Shown here: in pieces, positions 9,358 to 17,793 of the stretch
Position numbering within the stretch: the stretch's first letter is position 1
Layout of the letters: every line of letters begins with the position of its first letter
Assembly (NCBI GenBank): GCA_013203625.1
Contig: JABMPX010000016.1
Location: 1-39,968, forward strand
Reading direction: 5' to 3'
Length of the DNA: 39,968 nt
From: Parcubacteria group bacterium
GTDB taxonomy: Bacteria; Patescibacteriota; Minisyncoccia; Portnoybacterales; UBA2143
The notes under the pieces: model-generated
Databases searched by the model: none
What the model was told of the DNA's origin: nothing
Seen by the model: only the letters and a program-made list of their open reading frames with translations
Position numbers and translations under genes: made by a program

Positions 9358-10080
9358 ATGAAGATTTTAGGAGTAAAAATAGATAATTTAACTATGAATG
9401 AAGTCCTTTGGAAAATAAAAGGTTTTTTAGAAGATGGCAAACAGCATTATATTGTTACGCCTAATCCAGAGTTTTTAGTTAAAGCGCAGGAAGATAAAGA
9501 ATTTAAAAAAATTCTTAATAAAGCAGACTTAGCAGTTCCAGATGGCATTGGTTTGGTTTTTGCTTCTTGGTTTTTAGGTGAACCCATTAAAGAACGTATA
9601 ACAGGAGTGGATTTAATGGAAGAAATTTGCAAGAAAGCGGCTCAAGAAAAATGGCAAGTTTTTTTATTAGGCGCTGAGGAAGGAGTAGCAAAAAAAGCAG
9701 CAGAAAATTTGAGGAGGAAGTATGAGGGGTTGCAAGTAGTAGACATAAGGACAGTCCTTGAAATGACGTCCTTTTGCATAAGGACGTCATTTCAAGGACT
9801 GTCCTTATTATTTGTCGCTTTAGGGATGCCTAAACAAGAAAAATGGATTGTCCATAATTTAAAAAAAATGCCTTCAGTTAAATTGGCTATTGGCATAGGC
9901 GGGGCTTTTGATTTCATAGCCGGCCGGATTAAAAGGGCGCCTAAATTTATACGCTCAATTGGAATGGAATGGCTTTGGCGGTTAATTCTTCAGCCATGGA
10001 GAATTAGGCGTATTTTTAAAGCAGTAATTAAATTCCCTTTATCAGTTTTGTTTTATAAATTTCACAAGAACAGTTCTTAA
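9358..10080 (+). CDS. WecG/TagA/CpsF-family glycosyltransferase carrying an in-frame palindrome insertion
   Basis: HYIVTPNPEFLVKAQEDKEFKKILNKADLAVPDGIGLVFAS, LLFVALGMPKQEKWI, GIGGAFDFIAGRIKRAPKFIRSIGMEWLWRL. Confidence 0.9.
   Translation: MKILGVKIDNLTMNEVLWKIKGFLEDGKQHYIVTPNPEFLVKAQEDKEFKKILNKADLAVPDGIGLVFASWFLGEPIKERITGVDLMEEICKKAAQEKWQVFLLGAEEGVAKKAAENLRRKYEGLQVVDIRTVLEMTSFCIRTSFQGLSLLFVALGMPKQEKWIVHNLKKMPSVKLAIGIGGAFDFIAGRIKRAPKFIRSIGMEWLWRLILQPWRIRRIFKAVIKFPLSVLFYKFHKNSS
9745..9808. repeat. 64-bp REPIN-like nested palindrome, copy 2
   Basis: ATAAGGACAGTCCTTGAAATGACGTCCTTTTGCATAAGGACGTCATTTCAAGGACTGTCCTTAT; nearly identical to 6924-6987; within the wecG/tagA ORF. Confidence 0.92.
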
Positions 10081-10170
10081 ATGGGTTTATCCACAGTCAA
10101 CACTTTCTATTTTATAAAAAATGTTGTATTATTATAGTAAGTAAATAATTAAAAGAAAGGAGATAAAATT

Positions 10171-10362
10171 ATGAGTATATGGATATGGATAATAATTGCT
10201 TTAGTTGCTATTGTTATTTTATTCTTTGCTTTTAAGCCAAAGAAGAAAGAAACAGGAACAGAAGACATTTCTACTCCTGAAGCTCCTGAACCAGTTGAAA
10301 TGCCAGCTGAGACACCAGAAGATTCTTCTGATTCTTCTGAAGAAGAAAAGCCAATGCAATAA
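10171..10362 (+). CDS. Small membrane protein with acidic tail
   Basis: 63 aa, SD GAAAGGAG, N-terminal TM, Glu/Ser-rich C-terminus. Confidence 0.6.
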   Translation: MSIWIWIIIALVAIVILFFAFKPKKKETGTEDISTPEAPEPVEMPAETPEDSSDSSEEEKPMQ

Positions 10363-10390
10363 ATCGTAAAACCAAATTCTAAGTGGATAA

Positions 10391-10428
10391 AAATCTGACT
10401 GCTTTTAAAGTTTGTCAGATTTTTGTTT
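10391..10428 (+). terminator. Rho-independent terminator
   Basis: AAATCTGAC...GTCAGATTTTTG. Confidence 0.65.
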
Positions 10429-10457
10429 TATGACAGTAGTTGTGCTAATATAAATTC

Positions 10458-11252
10458 ATGAAAAAGATTTTTAAGCATCCTTTAATTTTATCATTATTAG
10501 TAATAGTAGTTTTGTTTTTTTTGAATTACCAAGGATTATTAAAAAGACCTCAAGATATTTTTTTTCGATTATTTGCTCCAGCGCAAAAAATAATTTACAA
10601 GGGCTCTTTAAAAGCTAGTAATTTTTTTGATTCTATTAATTCAATTAATAATCTTAATCAGGAGAATGCCAAATTAAAGCAGGAAAACGCAGATTTTTTA
10701 AACAGAATTATCCAGCTAAAAGAAGTGGCCTTAGAAAATGAATTTCTTCGCGAGCAAATGGATTTGCCAGATTCAGGAACAAAACAGCTTGTTTTAGCTG
10801 ATGTTGTTGGGCAGGATTCATCTGGCTCAGGAAAATATATTTTAATCAACAAAGGAGAAAAACACGGGGTTAAAAAAAAGGCAGCTGTTATTACAGCTGG
10901 CGATATCTTAGTTGGACAAATAATTGAATTAACTGATTCTTTTTCAAAGGTTCAACTAATTACTGATTCTAATAGCAGGATTAATGCTTTAATCCAAGAA
11001 TCAAGAATAACAGGTTTAGTTAAAGGCAATCAAGGATTGAGTTTGATTATTGATTTATTGCCGCAAGGACAAAATATTAAAGATGGAGAAATAGTAATTA
11101 CTTCTGGATTGGCTGAATTATTTCCAAAGGGATTGCTTATTGGCCAGATTCAACAAGTTCTCTTTTCTGATGTTCAGATTTCTCAAAAAGCTAAAATTAA
11201 GCCAGCTGCAGATTTTAATAAACTGGAAAAAGTTTTTGTGATAATTAATTAA
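10458..11252 (+). CDS. mreC: Rod shape-determining protein MreC
   Basis: Single TM, coiled coil, ...VGQIIELTDSFSKVQLITDSNSRINALI...GLVKG; followed by mreD and PBP2. Confidence 0.9.
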   Translation: MKKIFKHPLILSLLVIVVLFFLNYQGLLKRPQDIFFRLFAPAQKIIYKGSLKASNFFDSINSINNLNQENAKLKQENADFLNRIIQLKEVALENEFLREQMDLPDSGTKQLVLADVVGQDSSGSGKYILINKGEKHGVKKKAAVITAGDILVGQIIELTDSFSKVQLITDSNSRINALIQESRITGLVKGNQGLSLIIDLLPQGQNIKDGEIVITSGLAELFPKGLLIGQIQQVLFSDVQISQKAKIKPAADFNKLEKVFVIIN

Positions 11253-11254
11253 TC

Positions 11255-11273
11255 AAGGACAGTCCTTGAAATT
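11255..11273. repeat. Partial REPIN-like end
   Basis: AAGGACAGTCCTTGAAATT matches the end of the 64-bp family. Confidence 0.7.
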
Positions 11274-11382
11274 AACTTTTTGCTCTTGCTTTACTTTTTG
11301 TTCGCGCTTTACCCTAAAGGGCTCCGACGCGTCTCACAAAAAGCAAAGCAATCGCTTTAGATTAAAAACTATCTTTATAGCC

Positions 11383-11862
11383 ATGAAACCTTTTTTGATT
11401 ATTTTAATTTTGTTGTTAGCAATAATTCTACAGACAACTGCTGCTCCTTTTTTATCTATTTCAGGGAATAGCCCTAATTTGGTCTTAGTCCTGATTTTGA
11501 TTTTAGTTACTTTTAAGGATTTTAAGGAAATATGGTGGAACGTTGTTCTGGCCGGCTTGTTTTTAGAATTATTTTCAGGACTTATTTTCGGTCTAATCAG
11601 TTTGAGCTTGATTGGGTCTGTTTATTTAATTGATTGGCTTAAGAAAAACTTTTCAACAATTAAATTTTGGCTCAGAACTGGTTTTATCGGTTTAGGCATT
11701 TTGGCTTACAACTTGCTTTTAATCAGTTTAGGCAGATTATTCCATATTGATTTGTTTTTTAATTTAAAATATTTGTTTATTAATATAATTTATAATCTAT
11801 TAATAATGATTATATTTTTCTTTTTAGGATATGTCGCGAAAAAAGTATTTTATCAAAAATAA
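11383..11862 (+). CDS. mreD: MreD-like membrane protein
   Basis: Hydrophobic ORF between mreC and PBP2; start revised from 11266 because the N-terminal extension is repeat-derived. Confidence 0.75.
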   Translation: MKPFLIILILLLAIILQTTAAPFLSISGNSPNLVLVLILILVTFKDFKEIWWNVVLAGLFLELFSGLIFGLISLSLIGSVYLIDWLKKNFSTIKFWLRTGFIGLGILAYNLLLISLGRLFHIDLFFNLKYLFINIIYNLLIMIIFFFLGYVAKKVFYQK

Positions 11863-13768
11863 AGTTAAGGAGAATGTTGAAGCAGAGGAGATTTTTTTGG
11901 ATGCAGAAGCAATTCGCTCTTTAGAAGAAAAAGGAAAATTAGAAAAACCAATTAAGCGCCGTAATTTTATTTTATTTTACATTGTTATTATCTTCGGCTT
12001 ATTGATTTTGCTTTCCAGAGCAGGTTATTTGCAAATTATTAAGGGAGAGTATTATCAGAATCTGGCCCAAGGAAATAAATTAAGAATTTATTCCATATTT
12101 GCCCCGCGAGGAATTATTTATGATTATTCCGGCAAAGCCTTAGTCCGCAATATTCCAAGATTTGATTTAGTGGTTAATTTAGTTGATTTTTTAGATAATT
12201 CAGATTTAATTCAAGAAGAAATTTTAGAAAGAATAATTAATATTGTTAATCAGCAGGACTTAGGGACAAAAGAGGAATTAAAACAGGAAATAGAAGAAGC
12301 TCACAGCCAAATGAGCCAATTAGTTTTAATTAAAGGAGTTGAACGAACAGCAGCTTTAATTTTAGAAAGTTTAATTGATGATTGGCCAGGATTGCGAATA
12401 GAGAAAAATGCTCAGCGAGAATATATTTTCACTCCTTATTCCTCCCATATACTAGGATATACAGGGCAAGTTGATCCAGATGATTTAGATAATTATCCAG
12501 ATTATTCATCAAATGATCAAATCGGAAAAACAGGTTTAGAACGCCAATATGATAGCTTTTTACGGGGAGAATTAGGCCAAGACCAGATAGAAGTAGATCA
12601 TTTGGGCAAAACCCAGAAATTATTAGTTAGTAAATCAGCCCAGCCTGGCCAGGGCTTGCTTCTTTTTGTGAATCAGGATTTGCAGGAAAAACTCTATCAA
12701 GCATTAAATAAAATACTTGATAAGCTGTTTTATGAAGACAAATCAAAAAAAGCAGTTGGCTTGGTAATTGATCCTAATAATGGAGGGGTTTTAGCATTAG
12801 TTAGTTTACCTGATTTTGATAATAATCTTTTTGCCCAAGGAATATCCCAAGAGAATTTGAATTTTTTAGAAAATAGTTTAAGCTATCCTTTTTTAAACAG
12901 AGCTTTAGCTGGTCAGTATCCATCTGGGTCAATAATAAAGCCATTGATTGCAGCAGCAGCTTTAGAAGAAAAGATTATCAGTCCTAACAGACAAATTAAT
13001 TGCCAAGGGGCAATAAATATTGTTAATAAATATAATCCTCAGATAGTATATAACTTTCCTGACTGGAAAACCCATGGATTAACTGATATGATTAAAGCAA
13101 TTGCTGAATCTTGTAATATTTATTTTTATACTATTAGCGGCGGTCATGGGGGAATAGACGGGCTTGGAGATGAGAAAATTAAGGAATATTTGCAGTATTT
13201 TGGATTAGGCCAGGCAACTCAAATAGATCTGCCTCATGAAGAAATCGGTTTAATTCCAGACAGAAATTGGAAAGAAGAAAATAAGCCGGATGAAGAATGG
13301 TATCTTGGAGATACTTATCATTTGGCTATTGGCCAAGGAGATGTTTTAGTTACTCCTTTGCAAATGGCCATGGCTATAGCAAGTATTGCTAATAATGGCA
13401 TTCTATACAAACCACAAATAGTTGATAAAATTATTGATTTGGATAAGAATGTTTTGGAAGATATGCCCACACAAGTTATTAAAGAGAATTTTATTCAGTT
13501 GCAGAATATTAAAGTAGTCCAGGAAGGAATGAGACAAGCTGTTTTAAGCGGTTCAGCTCGGTCTTTATCTGATTTGTCTGTTGAAGTGGCTGGTAAAACA
13601 GGCACAGCCCAATTTGGAACAAAAGGAGAAACTCATGCTTGGTTTGTTGGATTTGCCCCTTATGACAATCCAGAAATTGTTTTGGTTATTTTAATAGAAG
13701 GCGGCGGCGGCGGAGACGAATCAGCTGTGCCAGTTGCCAAAGAAGTATTTAAGTGGTATTTTAGATAA
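11831..13768 (+). CDS. mrdA: Penicillin-binding protein 2
   Basis: APRGIIYDYSGKALVRN, YPSGSIIKPL, SCNIYFY, VAGKTGTAQ. Confidence 0.94.
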   Translation: MSRKKYFIKNKVKENVEAEEIFLDAEAIRSLEEKGKLEKPIKRRNFILFYIVIIFGLLILLSRAGYLQIIKGEYYQNLAQGNKLRIYSIFAPRGIIYDYSGKALVRNIPRFDLVVNLVDFLDNSDLIQEEILERIINIVNQQDLGTKEELKQEIEEAHSQMSQLVLIKGVERTAALILESLIDDWPGLRIEKNAQREYIFTPYSSHILGYTGQVDPDDLDNYPDYSSNDQIGKTGLERQYDSFLRGELGQDQIEVDHLGKTQKLLVSKSAQPGQGLLLFVNQDLQEKLYQALNKILDKLFYEDKSKKAVGLVIDPNNGGVLALVSLPDFDNNLFAQGISQENLNFLENSLSYPFLNRALAGQYPSGSIIKPLIAAAALEEKIISPNRQINCQGAINIVNKYNPQIVYNFPDWKTHGLTDMIKAIAESCNIYFYTISGGHGGIDGLGDEKIKEYLQYFGLGQATQIDLPHEEIGLIPDRNWKEENKPDEEWYLGDTYHLAIGQGDVLVTPLQMAMAIASIANNGILYKPQIVDKIIDLDKNVLEDMPTQVIKENFIQLQNIKVVQEGMRQAVLSGSARSLSDLSVEVAGKTGTAQFGTKGETHAWFVGFAPYDNPEIVLVILIEGGGGGDESAVPVAKEVFKWYFR

Positions 13769-13780
13769 TAAATTATACTT

Positions 13781-14263
13781 ATGAAATATATTTCTCCAGA
13801 AGGTTTTAAAAAATTAAAAGAAGAATTAGAAGAAAGAAAAACCATTAAACGACAGGAAATTGCTGAACGTCTTGGAGAAGCAAAATCTTTGGGCGATTTA
13901 AGCGAGAATGCTGAATATGCAGCAGCTAAAGATGACCAATCATTTAACGAAGGGAAAATTTTAGAATTAGAACAGATTACTAAAGAAGCAAATTTAATTA
14001 AACCAAGCCAGAGAGGCAAAAAGAAAATTCAAATGGGTTCAGTTGTCGAAGTAAAATTGATAAAAGGAAAAGCTAATAAAGCGATTCTTACTGGGAAACA
14101 GTCCTTTATGGTTGTCGGCTTTCATGAAGCAAATCCGTCTAATGGTAAAATTTCTAATGAATCGCCTTTGGGACAGGCCTTTTTTGGCCATGGGATTGGT
14201 GATATAATAGAAGTAGAAACGCCAAAAGGGAAAATGAAATATAAAATAGTTAGCATAAAGTAA
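13781..14263 (+). CDS. greA: Transcription elongation factor GreA
   Basis: ISPEGFKKLKEELEERKTIKRQEIAERLGEAKSLGDLSENAEYAAAKDDQSFNEGKILELE. Confidence 0.95.
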   Translation: MKYISPEGFKKLKEELEERKTIKRQEIAERLGEAKSLGDLSENAEYAAAKDDQSFNEGKILELEQITKEANLIKPSQRGKKKIQMGSVVEVKLIKGKANKAILTGKQSFMVVGFHEANPSNGKISNESPLGQAFFGHGIGDIIEVETPKGKMKYKIVSIK

Positions 14264-14265
14264 AA

Positions 14266-15552
14266 ATGTCTTCTATCCAATCAATAAAAAAGAATAGAAT
14301 TAAGAAATTGGAAAATATTCAGGAGCAGGGAATTAATCCTTATCCAGCTAAGGTTAATAGAACTTGTACTTGTGAAGAAGCAATTAATCAATTTGAAGAA
14401 TTGGCCAAGCAGGAGAAAGAACTGTTTTTAGTTGGAAGATTAAAAGCCATTCGCGTACATGGCGGTTCTGCTTTTGCTAATATTGAAGATAGTTCAGCTC
14501 AATTTCAAGCTTATTTTAAAAAGGATGAAATAGGGGATAAAAAATTCAGCTTTTTCCAGGATAATTTTGATATAGGAGATTTTATTGAAGTTAAAGGAAC
14601 GCTTTTCTTAACCAAAAAAGGAGAAAAAACATTATTAGTTAAAGATTATCGCATTCTAGCTAAAAGCCTATTGTCATTGCCAGAGAAATGGCATGGATTG
14701 AAAGACGTTGAAGAAAGATTCCGGAAAAGATATTTGGATTTGCTTATGAATGAAAAGATAAGAGATATTTTTAAGAAACGAAGCGAAATTATTAAGAATA
14801 TAAGAAGTTTTTTGGATGAGAATAAATTTATTGAAGTAGAAACACCAATCTTGCAATCATTGTATGGAGGAGCCAGTGCTCGACCTTTCAAGACGCATCT
14901 AAATGCTTTGGATATAGATTTGTATTTAAGAATCGCTCCAGAACTGTATTTAAAGAGATTGTTAGTAGGCGGCTATGAGCGTGTTTTTGAAATCGGCCGG
15001 TGCTTTAGAAACGAAGGCATGGATAGAGAGCATAATCCTGATTTTACGATGTTGGAATGTTATGCAGCTTATTGGGATTTGGAGAATTTAATAAAGTTTA
15101 TGGAAAAAATGATGAATTGTCTTGACCCAAAAGTTTTTCCAAAAAAATGGGCTCGAGTGGAATACGGAGAAATTGTTAAAAATGGCGATGAAAAAGAAAG
15201 CTTTTCTAAAATTAAAAAACCAACTTTTGTGCTGCATATACCAAACATTCCTCTCTGTAAAAAAGGAAAAGCGCTTCAAGGAATTGTTCACGGGATAGAA
15301 TTGATTAAGGCCTTTACTGAACAAAATAATCCATTAGAGCAAAGAGAATCCTTTGAAAAACAAGAGGCATTACACAAAAAAGGGAATAAAGAAGCGCAAA
15401 GATTGGATGAAGATTTTTTGGAAGCCATGGAATATGGCATGCCGCCAGCAGCTGGATTTGGCATGGGGCTGGATCGTTTAGTCGCTTTATTAACTGATTC
15501 ACACAGTTTAAGAGAAGCAATTTTGTTTCCTTTGATGAGACCGAAAAAATAA
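14266..15552 (+). CDS. lysS: Lysyl-tRNA synthetase, class II
   Basis: KRYLDLL, FIEVETPILQ, GGASARPFKTHLNALD, FEIGRCFRNEGMDREHNPDFTMLECYAAY, GFGMGLDRLVALLTDS. Confidence 0.95.
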   Translation: MSSIQSIKKNRIKKLENIQEQGINPYPAKVNRTCTCEEAINQFEELAKQEKELFLVGRLKAIRVHGGSAFANIEDSSAQFQAYFKKDEIGDKKFSFFQDNFDIGDFIEVKGTLFLTKKGEKTLLVKDYRILAKSLLSLPEKWHGLKDVEERFRKRYLDLLMNEKIRDIFKKRSEIIKNIRSFLDENKFIEVETPILQSLYGGASARPFKTHLNALDIDLYLRIAPELYLKRLLVGGYERVFEIGRCFRNEGMDREHNPDFTMLECYAAYWDLENLIKFMEKMMNCLDPKVFPKKWARVEYGEIVKNGDEKESFSKIKKPTFVLHIPNIPLCKKGKALQGIVHGIELIKAFTEQNNPLEQRESFEKQEALHKKGNKEAQRLDEDFLEAMEYGMPPAAGFGMGLDRLVALLTDSHSLREAILFPLMRPKK

Positions 15553-15569
15553 TTTTAAATTGATATTCT

Positions 15570-16859
15570 ATGTTAGACATAAAATTCATTAGAGAAAATC
15601 CGGATAAAGTTAAAGAGGGCTGTGAAAAAAAACAGGTCAAAGTTGACATTGACCGGCTTTTGGAGGTGGACAAAGAAAGGCGAGAATTATTACAGAAAAT
15701 AGAAGGATTAAAAGCAGAACAAAATAAAATCAGTGGAAAGGGTAAGGCTGACAAAGCTCAAATTGATAGAGCTAAAGAAATTAAAAATAAAATTAAAGAC
15801 ATCCAGCCTGCTTTGGATAAAGTTGAGAAAGAGTGCAATCAATTGCTTTACAAAGTTCCAAACATAACAGATCCAGAAATGCCAATTGGCAAAAGCGAAG
15901 ATGAAAACGTAGAAATTAAGAAGTGGGGAGAAATACCAAAGTTTGATTTCAAAGTTAAAAATCACATGGAGCTAGGCGTTAAGCTCGATATTATTGATAC
16001 AGAAAAAGCAGCAGAAGTTTCTGGTTCAAGATTTTTCTATCTTAAAAATGAAGCAGTATTACTACAATTTGCAATTATCCAATTTGTTTTTGAGACATTA
16101 ACAAATAAAAAAATTATTAAAAAGATAGTAGGGGAATTAGGTTTGAAAATTTCTACAAAAGCTTTTTCTGCAATGCTTCCTCCTGTAATGATCAGAGATA
16201 GTGTTCAAAAAAGCATCCATAGAGTTTTTGGAGACGAAACTTATCGTTTTGAGGACGAAAAGCTTAATTTAGTTGCTAGCGCTGAACATACAATGGCTCC
16301 ATATCATATGAATGAGGTAATAGATCAAAAAAAATTACCCCTTAGATATATTGGGTATTCTACTGCTTTTCGTAGAGAAGCGGGGACATATGGCAAAGAT
16401 ATGAGTGGTATTTTACGAACTCACCAATTTGATAAACTAGAAATGGAATCTTTTACAGATATTGAAACAGGGAAAGATGAACAGAAACTTATTGTGGGAT
16501 TACAAGAATATTTAGTTCAACAATTAGAGCTTCCTTATCGTTTGGTCCATATTTGCACAGGAGATACAGGAGGTCCTGACTACAATCAGTTTGATATTGA
16601 ATGTTGGATACCAAGCCAAAATAAATATAGAGAGACCCATACATCAGATTATATGACAGATTATCAAACAAGAGGAATAAAATCTTTTTATAAAGACAAA
16701 GATGGAAACAGGAGATTGCTTCATACAAATGACGCTACTGCTTTTGCATTGGGAAGAACTTTAGTTGCTATTATTGAAAATTATCAGCAGAAAGATGGTA
16801 GTATTAAAGTGCCAAAAGTTTTGCAGAAGTATATGGGCGGGATGAAGGAGATTAATTGA
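15570..16859 (+). CDS. serS: Seryl-tRNA synthetase
   Basis: MLDIKFIRENPDKVKEG, LVASAEHTMAPYH, AFRREAGTYGKDMSGILRTHQFDKLEM, LHTNDATAFALGRTLVAIIENYQ. Confidence 0.95.
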   Translation: MLDIKFIRENPDKVKEGCEKKQVKVDIDRLLEVDKERRELLQKIEGLKAEQNKISGKGKADKAQIDRAKEIKNKIKDIQPALDKVEKECNQLLYKVPNITDPEMPIGKSEDENVEIKKWGEIPKFDFKVKNHMELGVKLDIIDTEKAAEVSGSRFFYLKNEAVLLQFAIIQFVFETLTNKKIIKKIVGELGLKISTKAFSAMLPPVMIRDSVQKSIHRVFGDETYRFEDEKLNLVASAEHTMAPYHMNEVIDQKKLPLRYIGYSTAFRREAGTYGKDMSGILRTHQFDKLEMESFTDIETGKDEQKLIVGLQEYLVQQLELPYRLVHICTGDTGGPDYNQFDIECWIPSQNKYRETHTSDYMTDYQTRGIKSFYKDKDGNRRLLHTNDATAFALGRTLVAIIENYQQKDGSIKVPKVLQKYMGGMKEIN

Positions 16860-16862
16860 TCC

Positions 16863-16922
16863 AAGGTCAGACCTTTTTGATACACCCTTTTGTAAAAGGG
16901 TATGTCAAAAAGGTCTGACCTT
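16863..16922. repeat. 60-bp nested palindrome, second REPIN-like sequence family
   Basis: AAGGTCAGACCTTTTTGATACACCCTTTTGTAAAAGGGTATGTCAAAAAGGTCTGACCTT; ends carry AAGGTC-A-GACCTT. Confidence 0.9.
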
Positions 16923-16929
16923 AAAATTA

Positions 16930-17793
16930 ATGAAAAGAAATAAAAGGAAATTATCCCTAAAAAAAATAATTTTCGCAGGGTTGTTTTTTTGTTTGCTCGG
17001 AGGAGTAATGTATTTTGCTGTTTGGCATGATTTTTTTTGGATAGAAGAGGTTGAATTTAAAGACAGTAATTTTATTCCAGAAGAATTGTCTTCAATTATC
17101 CAAGAAAATTTAGAAAAAAAACTTTGGAGAATTATTCCTCAAAAAAGCATTATTTTAGCGCCGATTAAAAACATTAGAGATGATATTTTAAATAGTTTTC
17201 CAGAAATTAAAGAAGTTGTTATTCATAAAAAACTGCCTAATATTTTAGAAATAACAATAAAAGAAAGAAAAATGATTGGTGTTTGGTGCCAGATCAAAGA
17301 ACCAGAGCAAAAAGAAGAAGAAATTACTACATCAACAGAAGATATTATAATAAAAAATAAAGAGAGAAAAATTGACAAATGTTTTCATATAGACAAAGAA
17401 GGAGTTATTTTCAAAGAATCACCTTTGATTAAGGGCAGTTTGATTTTAAATATTTATGGCTTTAAAAATAGTCCAGCTGAATTAAGGGACAATGTAGCTT
17501 CTTCAGGAGTGATGGATTTTATTCTGAAAATTAATGATGGTTTGCCTAAAATAAAAACAGCAGAAGAGCTGTTTTTAGAAGTAAATGATTTTGAAATTGT
17601 TTCAATTGAGGATTTAAGAGTGACGAGTTCTAATAGTTGGCAAATTTATTTTAACCCAAGTTATTCAGCTGATTCGCAATTAGAAACATTAAAAACAGTT
17701 TTAGAGGAAGAGATTAAGGAAGATTATGTTTCCTTGGAATATATTGATTTAAGAATAGAAAGAAGAGCGTATTATAAAATTTACGGGATTTGA
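16930..17793 (+). CDS. FtsQ-like POTRA-domain protein
   Basis: N-terminal TM then VEFKDSNFIPEELSSII..., FPEIKEVVIHKKLPNILEITIKERK. Confidence 0.7.
   Translation: MKRNKRKLSLKKIIFAGLFFCLLGGVMYFAVWHDFFWIEEVEFKDSNFIPEELSSIIQENLEKKLWRIIPQKSIILAPIKNIRDDILNSFPEIKEVVIHKKLPNILEITIKERKMIGVWCQIKEPEQKEEEITTSTEDIIIKNKERKIDKCFHIDKEGVIFKESPLIKGSLILNIYGFKNSPAELRDNVASSGVMDFILKINDGLPKIKTAEELFLEVNDFEIVSIEDLRVTSSNSWQIYFNPSYSADSQLETLKTVLEEEIKEDYVSLEYIDLRIERRAYYKIYGI

Noticed and set aside
11266-11382. N-terminal extension of mreD
   Set aside because: Encoded by repeat-derived sequence; ATG 11383 fits the hydrophobic protein better.
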